Program-made: the position numbers and the translations under genes
NCBI GenBank assembly: GCA_029379385.1
Contig: CM055608.1
Span: forward strand, 24,054,350 to 24,118,349
DNA length: 64,000 bases
DNA from: Quillaja saponaria
Taxonomy: Eukaryota; Streptophyta; Magnoliopsida; Fabales; Quillajaceae
Direction: 5' to 3'
The notes under the pieces: model-generated
What the model was told of the DNA's origin: nothing
The model's input: only the letters and a program-made list of their open reading frames with translations
Database searches by the model: none
Shown here: in pieces, positions 11,929-24,869 of the stretch
How positions within the stretch are numbered: the first letter of the stretch is position 1
Layout: each line of letters opens with the position of its first letter

Positions 11929-13725
11929 TTAAGCCTTTGGTGCTTCCATAGCAATCATGGGTGGCTGTGGAATTGGAACACCAATAACTACCACGGGCAA
12001 TGACTCCTTGTTAGCTTTATCCTTCTGCAATTCCATGGGATTTGCTTCAATGTCTTCCATCACAGTTGCCAATCTGCTATTTACAAATTTAATTGGCTCT
12101 GGGATTTCTTTTGCTTCCTTCTCTTTGTAATCCTTGTATTTTCCCCAGAGAACAGCATAGTGTCCGAATACTATAAAAATAGCCCCAAGAATTCTGAAAC
12201 CACAATAAACGGTATATATTACTCTACAATTTTATGGTAGTGTGATATTCTATGAAAGTTACTTACGCAAATTCTGTTTGACAAATTTTTGAAAGTCTAG
12301 ACGAAGTATAGAAGAATTTTACCCTCCAAGGTATATCTTTTCGGCGAGGATGAAAGAACCCATGATCGCCACAATGATCATCATCAAAGGGCTAAAAGCA
12401 GTAACGAAAACTGGCCCTCTTTTCTGCATGACAATCCCCTGAACATGGTAGGCTATGCTTGTTGACACTATACCCTGTTCAAGAAAGTTACATATGTTAT
12501 TCAAAAAGTTACCAACAAACACTATTGAGATCAGAGAGAGAGGCTTACCGCATAAGCTGCAGCAAGAAGATTCATGTCCCAACCAATGGTCCAAGCAGAG
12601 GGCTTGTGCTCCATGACAAAGGTCACTGCAATAGACTGCAGTGTACCTATGAAACACATAAGTGTCGTGAGCGAAAGTTGAGCTGAGTATCTCTTCATTG
12701 TCACTGCCTGTCATTTGAAAAACACAGATCATGAATAAGAACATGTTAACCATCTCAGTATGAAACTTTTAAAAAGGTTTTGCTTAATTACCTGAAGAAT
12801 GAAGAAAGAAGCCCAAGCAAGGGTAGCAATTATAAGAAAAATAGAACCCTTAACCCAAGCCTTGTCAGTGGATCCAGTTATGCCAGCAGGGGCATAGTTT
12901 CTAGGATGGTACTGGATATGATTAGCCCACAAGAAGTTAATGACGTTTCCTTTGTACAATGTCATTAACATAGCTCCAGCCACTGTTACTATTGTTCCAA
13001 TCACCTTTGCTTGGCATCTAACTTTTCTAACGTTCAACTTTTCCATCCTAATAGAATTAATCGCCACCATATATATGTCAGCTCAAAGCAATAAAGAAAC
13101 AGAGATGAGAAAAGCATGAGATTGTGATTAACTAATTATGTACAATGTAAGTACCTGCATAGAACTGCCATGACAAATGTCATTGCAGGGAGCATGTTGC
13201 TCATTGCACATGAGAAGGTTGGTGACGTAAATTTCAGCCCGGCGTAGTAAAAGTTTTGATCAATCACTGGCCTGTAAAAACAGAGCATTAAGACAGAGGA
13301 AGTGATAAGTTAGAAAGAGCAATTTTGTTTTTATGATTTAGTCACTCAGATAAAAATACTAACCCAAGAAGACCCAGAACAAATAATTGCATGAAAATTG
13401 GAAATGTAATCTTTGGCCTCATTTTCCTGCCAAATGGCCAACAAAAGTTGAACAGAATAAGAATGGGAATCAATGGTTTTCTTTGAAATAATTTCCCCCA
13501 AGAAAGACTCAATTATGTGTACCTCTCAAGAACAAGAGCAAAGGGAGCAATAGATGCTGTAGCAAAGGCATGCCTGTAAACGACAAGCACATAATGGCTC
13601 ATCCCTCTGTTAAGGGAAACCTTTGTGATGATGTTCATGCCGGCATAGCCAAATTGAAGACAAATCATTGCTGTGTAAGGTTTACACCTCTGAAAAATAA
13701 TTCCAAAGCATCCATTTCCCTCCAT
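11929..13725 (-). CDS. WAT1-related (nodulin MtN21 / UMAMIT, EamA) transporter
   Basis: There are seven exons on the minus strand: 13523-13725, 13364-13426, 13155-13271, 12792-13047, 12549-12707, 12323-12474 and 11929-12193. All have GT-AG borders and compatible phases, giving 404 residues, the usual family length. The protein has two EamA-type halves. The first starts PYTAMICLQFGYAGMNI; the second includes KGSIFLIIATLAWASFFILQ and ends with GPVFVTAFSPLMMIIVAIMG and ILAEKIYLGG, a family hallmark. About ten membrane helices are expected, followed by a cytosolic tail of ~65 residues. Characterised members move amino acids or auxin across the plasma membrane or tonoplast; the substrate here cannot be told. 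The start was chosen as the ATG at 13725 (MEGNGCFG). An in-frame ATG seven codons upstream exists. No lesion was seen. Confidence 0.93.
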
Positions 13726-16700
13726 TTTGCTAAAGAAGTATAACAAATGAGAAGGAAATAATATGGAAATTAAAAATCAAAGAGAAGGGAGAACTTGTTG
13801 AATACAGAGAATAGAGGAAGAACACTTCAAATTTCTTGTGTCTCCTAAGTGAAAAATGAAGACCATCCCACATATTTATGAGCCACTAGGATACTTGATG
13901 TTGGAGTGATGGGTCTAAATTATATCCAAAATAGTTTTTAGGAGATTTTAATTGCAAGCGTGACCTCATACACAAAGTGCTAGTTTGACTTGGGCCTACA
14001 ACCTTCCTACACCACCACCAACGGCTCAAGATGCAATTAGGGCGTGCGGAATTACCATGTTGATAACCTTTGAAAAATCACAGCGTCCCACCACCACATT
14101 TTTTCCAATAGCAATGTAATGACTCATTATAATTAGCAATAAGCTACCTATGTTTGTTGCAAATTTCAACATTTGAGACGTACTTTATGTCCTTTTATAA
14201 TATCTCATTAACATTTTTTTCTTGTAATGTCGAGATTCAATTTCAAAACTTTAAAACAATATAATAAATTTCAACAATTAATATTTTTTTTTCAGATGAT
14301 TAATCGGATTTTAGGTTTACACTCTTACACTGTAAGTACTGTAAGGTAACAGATAAAAAATGTCCAAAAAAAATATCTTGAATGACTGAGGATTTTGGAT
14401 TAGATCCATAGTGGAAATAAAGCTTTGATTTAAATATAGCTTGATAACATTTGTTTGAGAGTTGAACATATTATTTGAGCCATATGTGTTGCTGGGCAGG
14501 TGTTCCCATTTTGGTAAGACTCATACACTAATTTCCTTATTGTTGTCGTTTATGTCACAATTCATGGTAACTATAGTCTATATATACCAGCATACCTTCA
14601 ATATTTATGTTGTGCCACTTTCAACTTTTAGCAACATTTATTACTTTAATCACCGATTAAATTAAAGTAAAAAAAAAATAATAATAATAAAAGAAGGGGA
14701 GGTGTAGAAGCAAGGCTTATTTTAGACCATGCAAACAAAAAGAGGCTCCGCACGTAATGGAAATCTTCTTTTAATGTCACATAATTCTATATAACTAGAT
14801 AACATAGGGTCAATAGGAAAATATGAAATGCCCAACCATAAAAATAACAAAATCTAGAGATAGTTCGTTTTATTTTTGTTTTTTTTTTTTAAGTGGGTCG
14901 TACTATGCTCAATTTCAACTACATCTTTCATAATAACAATTATATGCACTAACGTCAAAGGGTTAATCTTGTGATTAAAAATGTGCATTTCATTTATTGA
15001 TGATCTATTTTGATCTGATTAGAGATATGAGACATATATAAAATGGTATGGATACACTTAATCATAAAATAAAAATATTAATAATTATATGAACCAAATT
15101 TACATATAGGTGTTAATTTCTCTCACATTTTAAATAATTAGAATTACTGCCATGGTTAATTTTTAATGAATTTATATTTCAGCAAACAAGAAAAAAAAAA
15201 AAAAAGTTGGAATCACGTCACTTCTTCACATTAGATTTTATAATTCTTGATTTAAGCTAAAATGGGAATTATCAACCATATAATAATGTATATTGATACT
15301 AACTGTCTAAAAGACTTTCAAATTATGTCATCGTCATTATTGCTTTTTTTTTTTTTTTTTGGTGAAAATTATTACTCTTTCATAATATAGTCCTAAAGTT
15401 GGTCAAGAGTGGAGCACCAAGGACATTAAAAATAATAAATGGGGATCTAATCACCTACCAATCATGACGACAAATTGTCGCTTATAGACAGAGTTGCGAC
15501 AAAATGATGCTACAAATTTCAATGAACAATTAGGAGTTTTTTGTCCAATTTTTGACGTAAAAAACACTTGATTTTTTTAGGTTGACAAGTGCTATATTAG
15601 TGAGAAAAATTTCATATGTGAGCACTTATGGCAAGGCTAGAAATTTATTTTTGAGGGAGTTAACTACAATTTTATAAATGTATTCTAATATAGTAATAAG
15701 AAAAAAAAAATTTAATAACTAAGGCTCGGTAAAAATTTATAAGTTATAAAAAAATAATAAAAATTTTAATCTATTAGTTGTTAGTCATAGTAGTTAAATT
15801 TTAATTTATTAATCTTGTAGTAAAAAAATAAAAAAAATTATTTGATTTTTATTTTTAGAGGAGTCACGATATTAAACAAGAGAAAGAAAAAAATAGAAGG
15901 CTAAGAATTTATTTTGACTTATAATATTAATTTTTTTTAAAAATAAAAAAAAGGAATGGCCACCTCCTATTCCTTAGAGGCTTCTTCATAGTCACCTCAA
16001 ATAAAATGGCAATTGCAATGGGAGCAAAGACATGAGCTACACTATGAGTGTTTCAAACTTTATTTATAAACTAATCGTTTTGTTTTAGATTGTTAACTTG
16101 TTTATAATTTTTGAAAACTCTTTTTATGACTATTAAAAAAATGATTTTTTTTGTTTTTTTTTTTTATAATAATATAAATTATTCATTTTATGTACGTGCA
16201 TCCTACGAAGATTTGTTGGCTTCTCATTGTGGCTCGTAATTTGCATTGAGTAAATACTTCAAGAGAACGAAATCATTGACCTTTAAGGACAGTACAAACA
16301 CTATTTATTTTTTTTTGGTTTTAGTGATTATATATATAGTGTACCCGTGTCAATTTATGTCGATCTTGACTAATCTATATTTCTGATTTGATCAAAAATA
16401 AATTATCATAGTATGAGTAAAAAGTTTATAAGAATTTTATTTCTCATAATTGACCTCCAAGTAAAGTACATTCTTTAATTATTGTAAATTTGTTACTGTG
16501 TTTGATTTAATTATTATAATTTATAACACCTACAATATTCGTACCTTTTTTAGTATATATAACCCCCTCCCTTTCGTGGCAGATGAAGAATATTAGTCAG
16601 CGGAGTAAAATATTGTGTAAATTTTGTCCCACAGGCATTTGGGATTTTTTTTTTTAATGATGTGAAGATATTTGTAAGAAATCTGTGCTTATCTAATATA

Positions 16701-19700
16701 AATTATAAATTAAATAATATAATTATAATTATAATTAATAATTAATAATTTATATAATAATTAAAAAATTTATAATCATACTACCTTAAATCATAAATAT
16801 TAATTATTTTATTCTCTATTTAATTTACTTATAGAAAATCTTAAATGATTCTCTAAAAATTCATTTAACCCATATGTAAATTGATTTTTATATATATGTT
16901 ATATGAATTGATTTTTTTCAATACAATATATTTTTAATAAAATAAATTGTGAAAAAAAAAAAACTATTTTCAAGCCAAAAGGTAATAGAAGAATGAGAGA
17001 AAAATTACTTAAAAGCTTTGTGGTTTAGAAAAAAGATAAGAAAAAGAAAATTGTTTTTGTTTTGGAAAGAATAGAGGATTTCATATATATAAAATAAATA
17101 AAAATATGTATAGTTAACAAAATATTAGGATTTAAGCAAAAAAGTGTAAATAACCTTATTCAACTTCATTGATGCTTTAGTGGATTGGTTGCTAAATTAC
17201 AATAAATAAATTCTAAGACAGTAAATACTTTATTTTTGATAGTGGACTATTGTGAAAAAAATTGAGGATGTATGAGGACATAATTATATTTTATAACAAA
17301 TTAGTGACGTGAAATTAATTTTTACTTATATCTTACATAAAATTTTAAAAACTAAGTATGATCAGCTGATCTCACACAGCTAATACTGCATCCTCCCCTG
17401 CCTCTCTTGTATGTTTTTATTTTTTATTTTTGTGAGTTTCTCCACATTAAGGGATATCAGAGAGCAATGTTTTCAAACCCAAATTGAGCATCAACCTTAA
17501 AAAGAGAGAGTAAAAATGGACACAGAACCGCAATATCAAATTTGGATTGATATAAATAATTAAGAAAATATTTTTAATTAATAATTTGTACACACATATA
17601 TATATATATATATTTGTAAATTAGTTACTTCAACAATAAAAGTTAATTATTTTTTTCTCACCAAAAAAAAAAAAAAAGAAGCTAATAATTTTTTATTTTT
17701 TTCATTGAGATATGGTACATATATTTTTAGTTGATTGAGCTTGATAAATAATTAGTTTTGCAAAGTGATTGTTGTACTCTTATTTCATTCAAGATATTTC
17801 ATTTATAGAATCAAGAATTTTACCATAGCCAAGTTTATTATTATTATTTTTAAAGTATCGATTATTTACCTATTTTTAAGATGTCACGTCATCAAATAAA
17901 ATATGTCCAACGCCTTAAATTTGGAACTGAGACGGCCACAAAAAAAGAAAAGAAAAAAAGGGACATTACCTAGATTGATGCTTTGAGTGGATCCGAGTTT
18001 CCGACTCCGACCGACTGGACCAAGTCTAAAATCATCCCCAAGAGTATAAGATTAAGAGTCATGTAGTTTATGCTTATTTATTAAAGACCCCACTTTCTTT
18101 TACACATCTTACAGTAATGGGAATTTGCTGTAAATGACATATCACAAACATTACTTAAAAGTAATGTTTAAAAGTAGATATATATGCAAATATCACTAAA
18201 CTTAGTGAAACTAATCGACTTCCTTTACTTGAAAGTGATATACATGCAATGAGGTGCTGTGACTTTCTCACAACAATCACAATTAGTTATACTTGGAAAA
18301 ATATTTTCTTTTCTCCTTTTGGAATAAAAGTTTTTGAGAAGTATCCCAAAATACTCTTTAAAATGACTTTATTATGAATAGTTTCAGTAAACAAATACCA
18401 AATAAGCAAGTTGTTTTCGAGAAAGCCATTGAAAGTTGCACTCAAACTCTTCTTATCTTGCACTTTATAAAAACAACAATACCAATCAACGTTTGAGTTG
18501 TTACATTTTGATTGTTGGTTTCCTTAAGAACGCAATTCGCAATGGACAGACACCCTTCTTTTTCGTCAACAATTTTGGTGATTGTCATAATCTTTACCAT
18601 GAAAACTGAAGAAAAGAAGGTAGCACTAAGTTAAAAGTATATAAAGAAAACTAATCATGCATGCAAGAGACTTTGTTTCTTTCCCAAAAACAAAAACCAA
18701 AAGCTAGCACTTAAGATTACTTCTTTTTATACGACATTCTTTTCCACACTTTACAGTTTCTTAATTTGTTTCTTGCATGTCCTATATCTGACAGAAATCA
18801 ATGGATGAAAGAAAACTCCATGCATTGGACCCATGTAGTTTTCTTTGATTGAGGAGCATAAATATAATTACTATTTTCAACTTGAAAAATAATTCATTTT
18901 ATCTGATAAAGAGGGTCTATTATTGGAAGCAATTCAAGTCATGTACTTTCTACCAAAAAGCTCTGGTCAAAAGATTCATTTTCAATTTCTTTTATAGTTT
19001 TACAATCAATCATATAGCCAATTGAAGCTCCTTGTTTCCAGCTTTTTAAGTGAATATTGTTGAATTAAATATGAATAATGCGCCAACTTTACTTAGAAAA
19101 ACTCGTATTGGATCTTCTTTTCTTGAAAATCTAAGATTTTTTTTTGAATGAAAATGCACGTAACGTCATGTAATCGCGTGCTAAAGAACAAGCTCACTGA
19201 TTGAATGCAAATGAAGGAGTTGATGACTGTGCAAAGAAATAATGAAAAAAAATATTTCTACATTTTGATAGACTCAATTTTGTTAATGAAATACAAAGAT
19301 GTATTGACTTGAACTATTGTTAATGACAACAAACTCCTTTTTCCTTTTTATGTGTTCACTACACGAATGGGTTAGCATCCCAGAAAAGCAAAAGGTTTGA
19401 TGATTAAGTTGGACCGAAATAGTGTTTGGATTCCACAAGAAAAAGGACATAACGAATTTAGACCTACTATTGTACACTAGGCATGCAAGCGACAACTTTT
19501 GCTCATATAGATTGTTGAATCGGCCATATACATGTCAAAGTGGCTACAGCCTTAATAAATTTTATTTATTTTTATATTTTCGTGAATAATTAGATTAATT
19601 TATTTTTAGAAGTTACACTTTATTTTTTATTTACATTTAATAACTATCGATTCGAAATTACGGCTTATCTTGTATCAATAAACATAATTGTGAAGTAGTG

Positions 19701-20640
19701 AAATTGACTAAATGTTTAGGATATTATTTTAGGATAATTAACTAAATGTTTTTAGTGGTGATAATGTGATAAAAGTCGTAGTGAAGTTTAATTTAGAAAG
19801 TACATAATTGGGATAAGGTAGCTCAGTTTCAAGTAATTCTCGTAGGAAGTTTAAGGGTGTTTTGTTTGAATTAGTTTTTTTTTAACTTCTGTGTTTTCAT
19901 TTTCCATTGGCTTTCGAATTTTTTATTTTTTTTGGTGCTAATTTCATTTTCCGTTGGTTTTTTGTGTATGGTAGAAATTCCATAGAAATTAAGAGTTTGT
20001 TTTCTTGAATTACGGATCTTGACCACCTGTGTATGATAAAAAAAATCCATGATCATTATATAATTATGCATAGCAAATTTTAATTGAACGTAAGAAATTT
20101 TGTGTGAAATTGATGAATTGAAAATTGGGTGTTAATAGAAGGGAATACTTAAATTTTTATGTTGCTTAGTTTTTTGTATGTATGGACTAATTAAACTTAT
20201 TTGGTGAATAATATGAGTTTTTATTCTATTACAATCTTGAACTCAGGATTTGTTTGAAAAATGATTTGTTTTTAGTGTAGATTAAAGTTTTATGTTGCAA
20301 ATTTACGTTGCCTATTAAATTATCCAAGTTTTTTTGTATTTTTTTTTATTTTTATTTTTTATTTTTTTATAGATTAGCTAACATGTAATCAAACTCTTAG
20401 AAACCCGTTTGAGAATCGTTATAAATGAACTAATATATGTTTGTCTACTTAGTTGAACATTTATTAATTTCATTTGAAATTGATTCTTGAATTGTCCAAA
20501 GTGAATAGTTTAGAAAAACAAACGCACCATATATATAATATTTAGATGTGTCCAGTGACATGAGTTCATCTTGTCTATGTCATGTATAACTTAGAAGACC
20601 ATAGGAAAATGCTGCCTGAATTTTGCCAAATTGGGACGAA
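13726..20640. other. Long AT-rich intergenic region, no gene recognised
   Basis: About 6.9 kb with homopolymer A and T runs, for example near 14880, 15185, 15340 and 17663, and AT microsatellites, for example near 17599. Open frames are short, with no recognisable protein motif on either strand. The first 150 bases are the promoter side of the WAT1-related gene. Old unrecognised transposon remains are possible, but none can be supported from termini or coding sequence. Confidence 0.5.
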
Positions 20641-21605
20641 AACAATAAACTACTCACTAAAATACATTTGTAGCTTTTTTGAATGGGATTAGACTATCTT
20701 AAGATGGCGTTGAAGGCGATAGATGTTTTTGTAGCTAAAACGAACCAGATGATAGATATGATAATGGACTTAGTAAGCACTAATTATAATTGGGATCTTA
20801 AAAACCCAAACACTCATGCCGCAAAGTTCTTCGAGTTGTTGGCCATTGCTGATGAGCCAGTAAGGGAAGGGTGTAAGAAACATACTATTTTGTTAGTTGT
20901 AATGCAACTGTTGAACTGCAAGTCATAATTTAATATGTCTGAGAATTGTTATAATTGGTTTAAGATAATAATTAAGAGTTACGACCTGAATATCAGAATT
21001 TACCTGTAAACTTTAACAAGTCCAGAAAATTGGTGAAAGAGTTAGGACTCGGGTATGACAAGATCGACGTATGTTTGAATTAGTGTCAGTTTTATTACGA
21101 CAATACCAAGCATAAAATTAAGTGCAATGTTTGTAAAAAGGCTGGTTTCAAACCAGGGGGTAAGAGAAACTTACCTTATAAGATATTATGTCACTTTTTG
21201 ATATTGAAAATGTGTCAGAGGCTCTATGTATCTGAGACCACTGCAAAAGACATGAGATGTCATAATGAGGGCAAGCATGAGAAGCCAGTCGTAATGATAA
21301 ATTACTCTGATAGTGAGGCATAGAAACACTTTGATGAAATTCATCAATCATAGGCACAAAAAATAAGTAATGTCAAACTTGGGCTCTCAACAGCAGATTT
21401 ACTTTGTTTTACAACTGTGGTTCCTAATATTCTTGTTGGTTGGTGTTTGTCACTTTGTATAACCTACCACCCAGCATGTGCATGAAAGAGCATAACTTAT
21501 TCTTGACTTTGTTAATTCCCCAGTTTGGATCATCAGGGCAAGAATTTGGATGTTCATCTAAGACCTTTAATAGACGAATTGAAAAAGTTATGGAGGGTAA
21601 AATAG
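20640..21605 (+). pseudogene. CACTA (En/Spm) TNP2-like transposase fragment
   Basis: The conserved transposase segments appear in order but broken by stops and shifts. At 20810-20900 is HAAKFFELLAIADEPVREGC and a following helix. At 21000-21085 is a segment ending KELGLGYDKIDVC. Near 21120 is the degraded zinc ribbon CNVCKKAGFKPGGKR. At 21530-21600 is GKNLDVHLRPLIDELKKLW, matching the GKNIDVFLRPLIDELxxLW block of CACTA transposases. The DDE catalytic part further downstream is absent. At 21605 the sequence passes straight into a ~165-bp tandem array. It is non-functional and related to the fragment at 3251-5030. Confidence 0.75.
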
Positions 21606-21609
21606 TCAA

Positions 21610-23060
21610 ATAGTAGTTTGTTTGATAAGCCTGGAGATACTAAGACATTCGTGAAGATGAATAGGAGTTGTAAGTCAATTTAGATCAAAAGTTAAGAATT
21701 TATGCCCAAGAGTATGTTTCTAGTTGAAAACATTAAAAATTGGGTCTCAAAAGGGATAAAATAGTCAAATTCAAGTTCGTTTGACAAGCCAAGAGTATCG
21801 ACATGTCCGTGGGTATGAATAAGACTTTTAAGAATAAATGGTTTGCAATTTAGATCAAATGTTAGGAATTTATATACAAGTGTGTGTTTCTAGTTGAAAA
21901 CTTTAAAAATCTAGCCACATAGGGTAAAATAGTCAAATACTAATTAATTTGATGAGCCAAGAGTACCGAAACATCCGTGTGGATGAATAAGAATTGTAGG
22001 AAAAAATAGTTTGCAATTTGGATCACAGGTTAGGAATTTTATGCACGAGTATGTTTCTAGTTAAAAACTATAAAAATTAGGTCTTAGGGGTAAAATAGTC
22101 AAATATAAGTCCATTTGACGAGTATGAAGTACTTACACATCCCCGGGGATGAACAGGACTTGTAGTAATAAACTATTTACAATTTAGATTGAAGGTTAGG
22201 AATTTATGCAAAAATTTGCGTTTCAAGTTAAAAACTTTAAAAATCAAGTCTCAGGAGATAAAGTAATCAATTACAAGTCAGTTTGACTAGACAGAGTACT
22301 GACACGTCTGTGGACATGAATTAGATTTGTAAAAACAAACAATTTACAATATGGATTTAGGAATTTATGCACAAGTGTATGTTTCAAATTAAAACTTTAA
22401 AAATTGGGTCTCGGGAGATAAAATAATCAAAGACAACTCAGTTTGACTAGCTGGGAGTCCTAACATGCCCGTGAGCACGAATAAGATTTGTAAAAACAAA
22501 TTGTTTATAATTTTAATTTAGGAATTTATGCACAAGTGTGCGTTTCTACTTGAAAAATTTAGAAATCGGGCCTCGAGGGATAAAATAAAAGTCAGTTTGA
22601 TGAGCCCGGAGTACTGACACGTCAATGTGAACAAATAAGACTTGTTGGAACAAACGGTTTGCAATTTGGATCAGAGGTTATGATTTATGTACAAGAGTGC
22701 GTTTATAGTTGAAAACTTTAAAAATGGGTATCGGGGAGGTAAAATAGTGAAATACAAGTCCGTTTAAGCAGCCAAGGTACAGAAACATCTGTGATTATAA
22801 ATAAGACTTGTAGAAACAAAAGGTTTGCAATTTATATCAAATGTTAAGAATTTATGCACAAGTATGCATTTCTAGTTGAAAACTTTAAAAATTAGGCTTT
22901 AGAGGATAAAATAGTTAAATACAAATATTTTTAATAAGTCAGAAGTGCTAACATGTCTGTGAGGACGAATAAGATTTGTAGGAATGAATAGTTTTTAATT
23001 TGGAACAAATGTTAAGATGTTATGCACAAGTGTACTTTTCTACTTGAAAACTTTAATACT
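21610..23060 (+). repeat. Tandem array, ~165-bp period, about 8-9 units
   Basis: A block with consensus close to 'gtttctagttgaaaac' followed by 'ctttaaaaat' recurs at about 21716, 21886, 22053, 22220, 22381, 22542, 22701, 22868 and 23036, so the spacing is 159-170 bp. Each unit also carries 'aaaatagtcaaat', a degenerate 'cgtccgtg.ggatgaataag' and 'ggaatttatgcacaag'. Units differ by many substitutions and small indels, so the array is old. It has no coding capacity. It begins at the end of the CACTA transposase fragment and could be part of that element or of the repeat that follows. Confidence 0.8.
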
Positions 23061-24869
23061 TTCTTATATTTGATCATTTATGCACACTTATATTTTTTTT
23101 TCTTTCAAACTAAACTGTATTTGACTATATGACTTATTTCAAGATATCGTTCCTTCCTCGGGAGCTTCCTAGTAACACCCAGATGATAAACAGAAGGATG
23201 ACGATGTAGGATATAAGAGATTCGTAGTTTTATTTCTTTCTTTTTGTGTATTTAACAATTTTTATTTTTATAATTTGTTTTCATATTTGAAATCTTGCTA
23301 GTAAAATGATGTTTTTTCAATAACTATTGTTTTAAAATCTTTGCAATATTTATTTTTTTAGTTTAACATATTTAAAAAAAAAAAAACAATTAAAATTAAC
23401 AATTTTTAGTTTAACATATTTTTTTTAGATTCCAATTTTTTTTCCTTTGGCCGACTTTCCCATATGAGATATTTTCTGGTTGCTTTTTTCCTTCAGCCGA
23501 AATTGACTCCTCTTCTTGGTCCATATTCCAGAATTTTCTAGGTTTGGGGCTTCATTCAACCATGAAGCTTTGTTGGATTTCTTTGGTAGCTTCAGCATCC
23601 TACACTAGCTGAAGTCTACTGCCTTTTTTCTTCCTTCATTTTTCCTTTTTGCTTTCCCCTGTTTTCATTGTTCTTGTCTTGTCTTGGGAATTTGCTGCTA
23701 ACCGAGAACTCATCTATGTAAGAGTACCAGTTTTCTACCTTCTTTGTTTTGGTTGCTGGTCTTGGTTGGGTAGCCGTAAAAGGGATTTGAATGGGAGGCT
23801 TTGGTAATTACTTTCATCCTCTGTTTTCATGGTAGCAAGCTGATTCAAGCCTTGGATCAGTCCATTGGTGTAAAGGGTGCAGCCGTGAGAAGTTGAGGGT
23901 GTGATGCGTGTGTGGGTTCATTGGTCTTCTTACTAACCATAGCAACTTGAAGCTTTAAATCTTGGCCGAGTAGAATTGCATGTGTTGGTAAGTCAGTCTA
24001 GTTTCCTTGCCATGTGAGTTGAAGTTTATCATGGATTGTTTCATGCTCTAATTAATTAAGATGAAATTGTAGCTTGTGGAAACAACCTGAAATTCAAATT
24101 GAGATTTTCTAAATTTCAACTAAGGCTTCCTTAACTTGTGCTTGGCATTTGTGAATGGAATATAGTGATAATCTTCTTCACCGAATTGGAAAAAAGAAAA
24201 CAGAGCAGTTTTTTTATAAAAAGATAGAGAGCATATTGAAACCATAATAACTTGGTTTTAGTGCTAACCTGCACCTGTCCATTATTTCAAGGTTTATTGT
24301 TGACATTGCTCCATTTGTTAATAAGAAATGGAATGGTGGGATTTTTGGTTAAGTTAGTCATGGCAAACAATAAGAGTTTACATAAAACTCTCTTCAATTC
24401 ATCAGTCTTGAATAAATAAGCTAAGTTAAGAATCCTTTTAATTAAACATATACTTAGAGTGTTGGTAAGAATTGGTAATGTAAACTAAGGTTAGAATAGG
24501 AAATACATACAATAGTTGTAATTAATTATTGGAAATAAAAAGCTTGAATTAATTAGGAGGCTTGCTAATCTTTCTTTTGTTTTTATCAACCTGACCGTGG
24601 GTTTCCAATTAGTGGGCATCTAAATTGAAGCTTTTAGTGAGTAATGGTATGAACAAAGGAGAGTTAAGTGGTTTTGAAGGATGTAGGGGGCAGATTTCGT
24701 AGGTAAAATAAATTCAGTATTTCGAGTATCTTTGGGGTAGAATTAAATTAAGAGTTCAAAAGATAAAATGTAGCTTATAGTCTTAACATATTGTCTGAAA
24801 AATTTCGTAGCCTTATTCCAAGTATGTTGTTAGTTATAGCTGTTAGACTCCAGCTAGGACAGGCAGGAT
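23061..24869 (+). repeat. Repeat-like DNA probably continuous with LTR copy B
   Basis: There is no gene here. The stretch from about 23440 has a composition unlike the AT-rich spacers (frequent ctt and ttgg words), followed by low-complexity T-rich DNA. It runs without a visible boundary into the copy-B repeat. Assignment to the same element is inference, because the matching part of copy A lies outside the window. Confidence 0.35.

Noticed and set aside
21610..23060. Tandem array considered as a CRISPR array or minisatellite gene
   Set aside because: Units are ~165 bp, degenerate throughout with no constant repeat and unique spacer, and no frame stays open.
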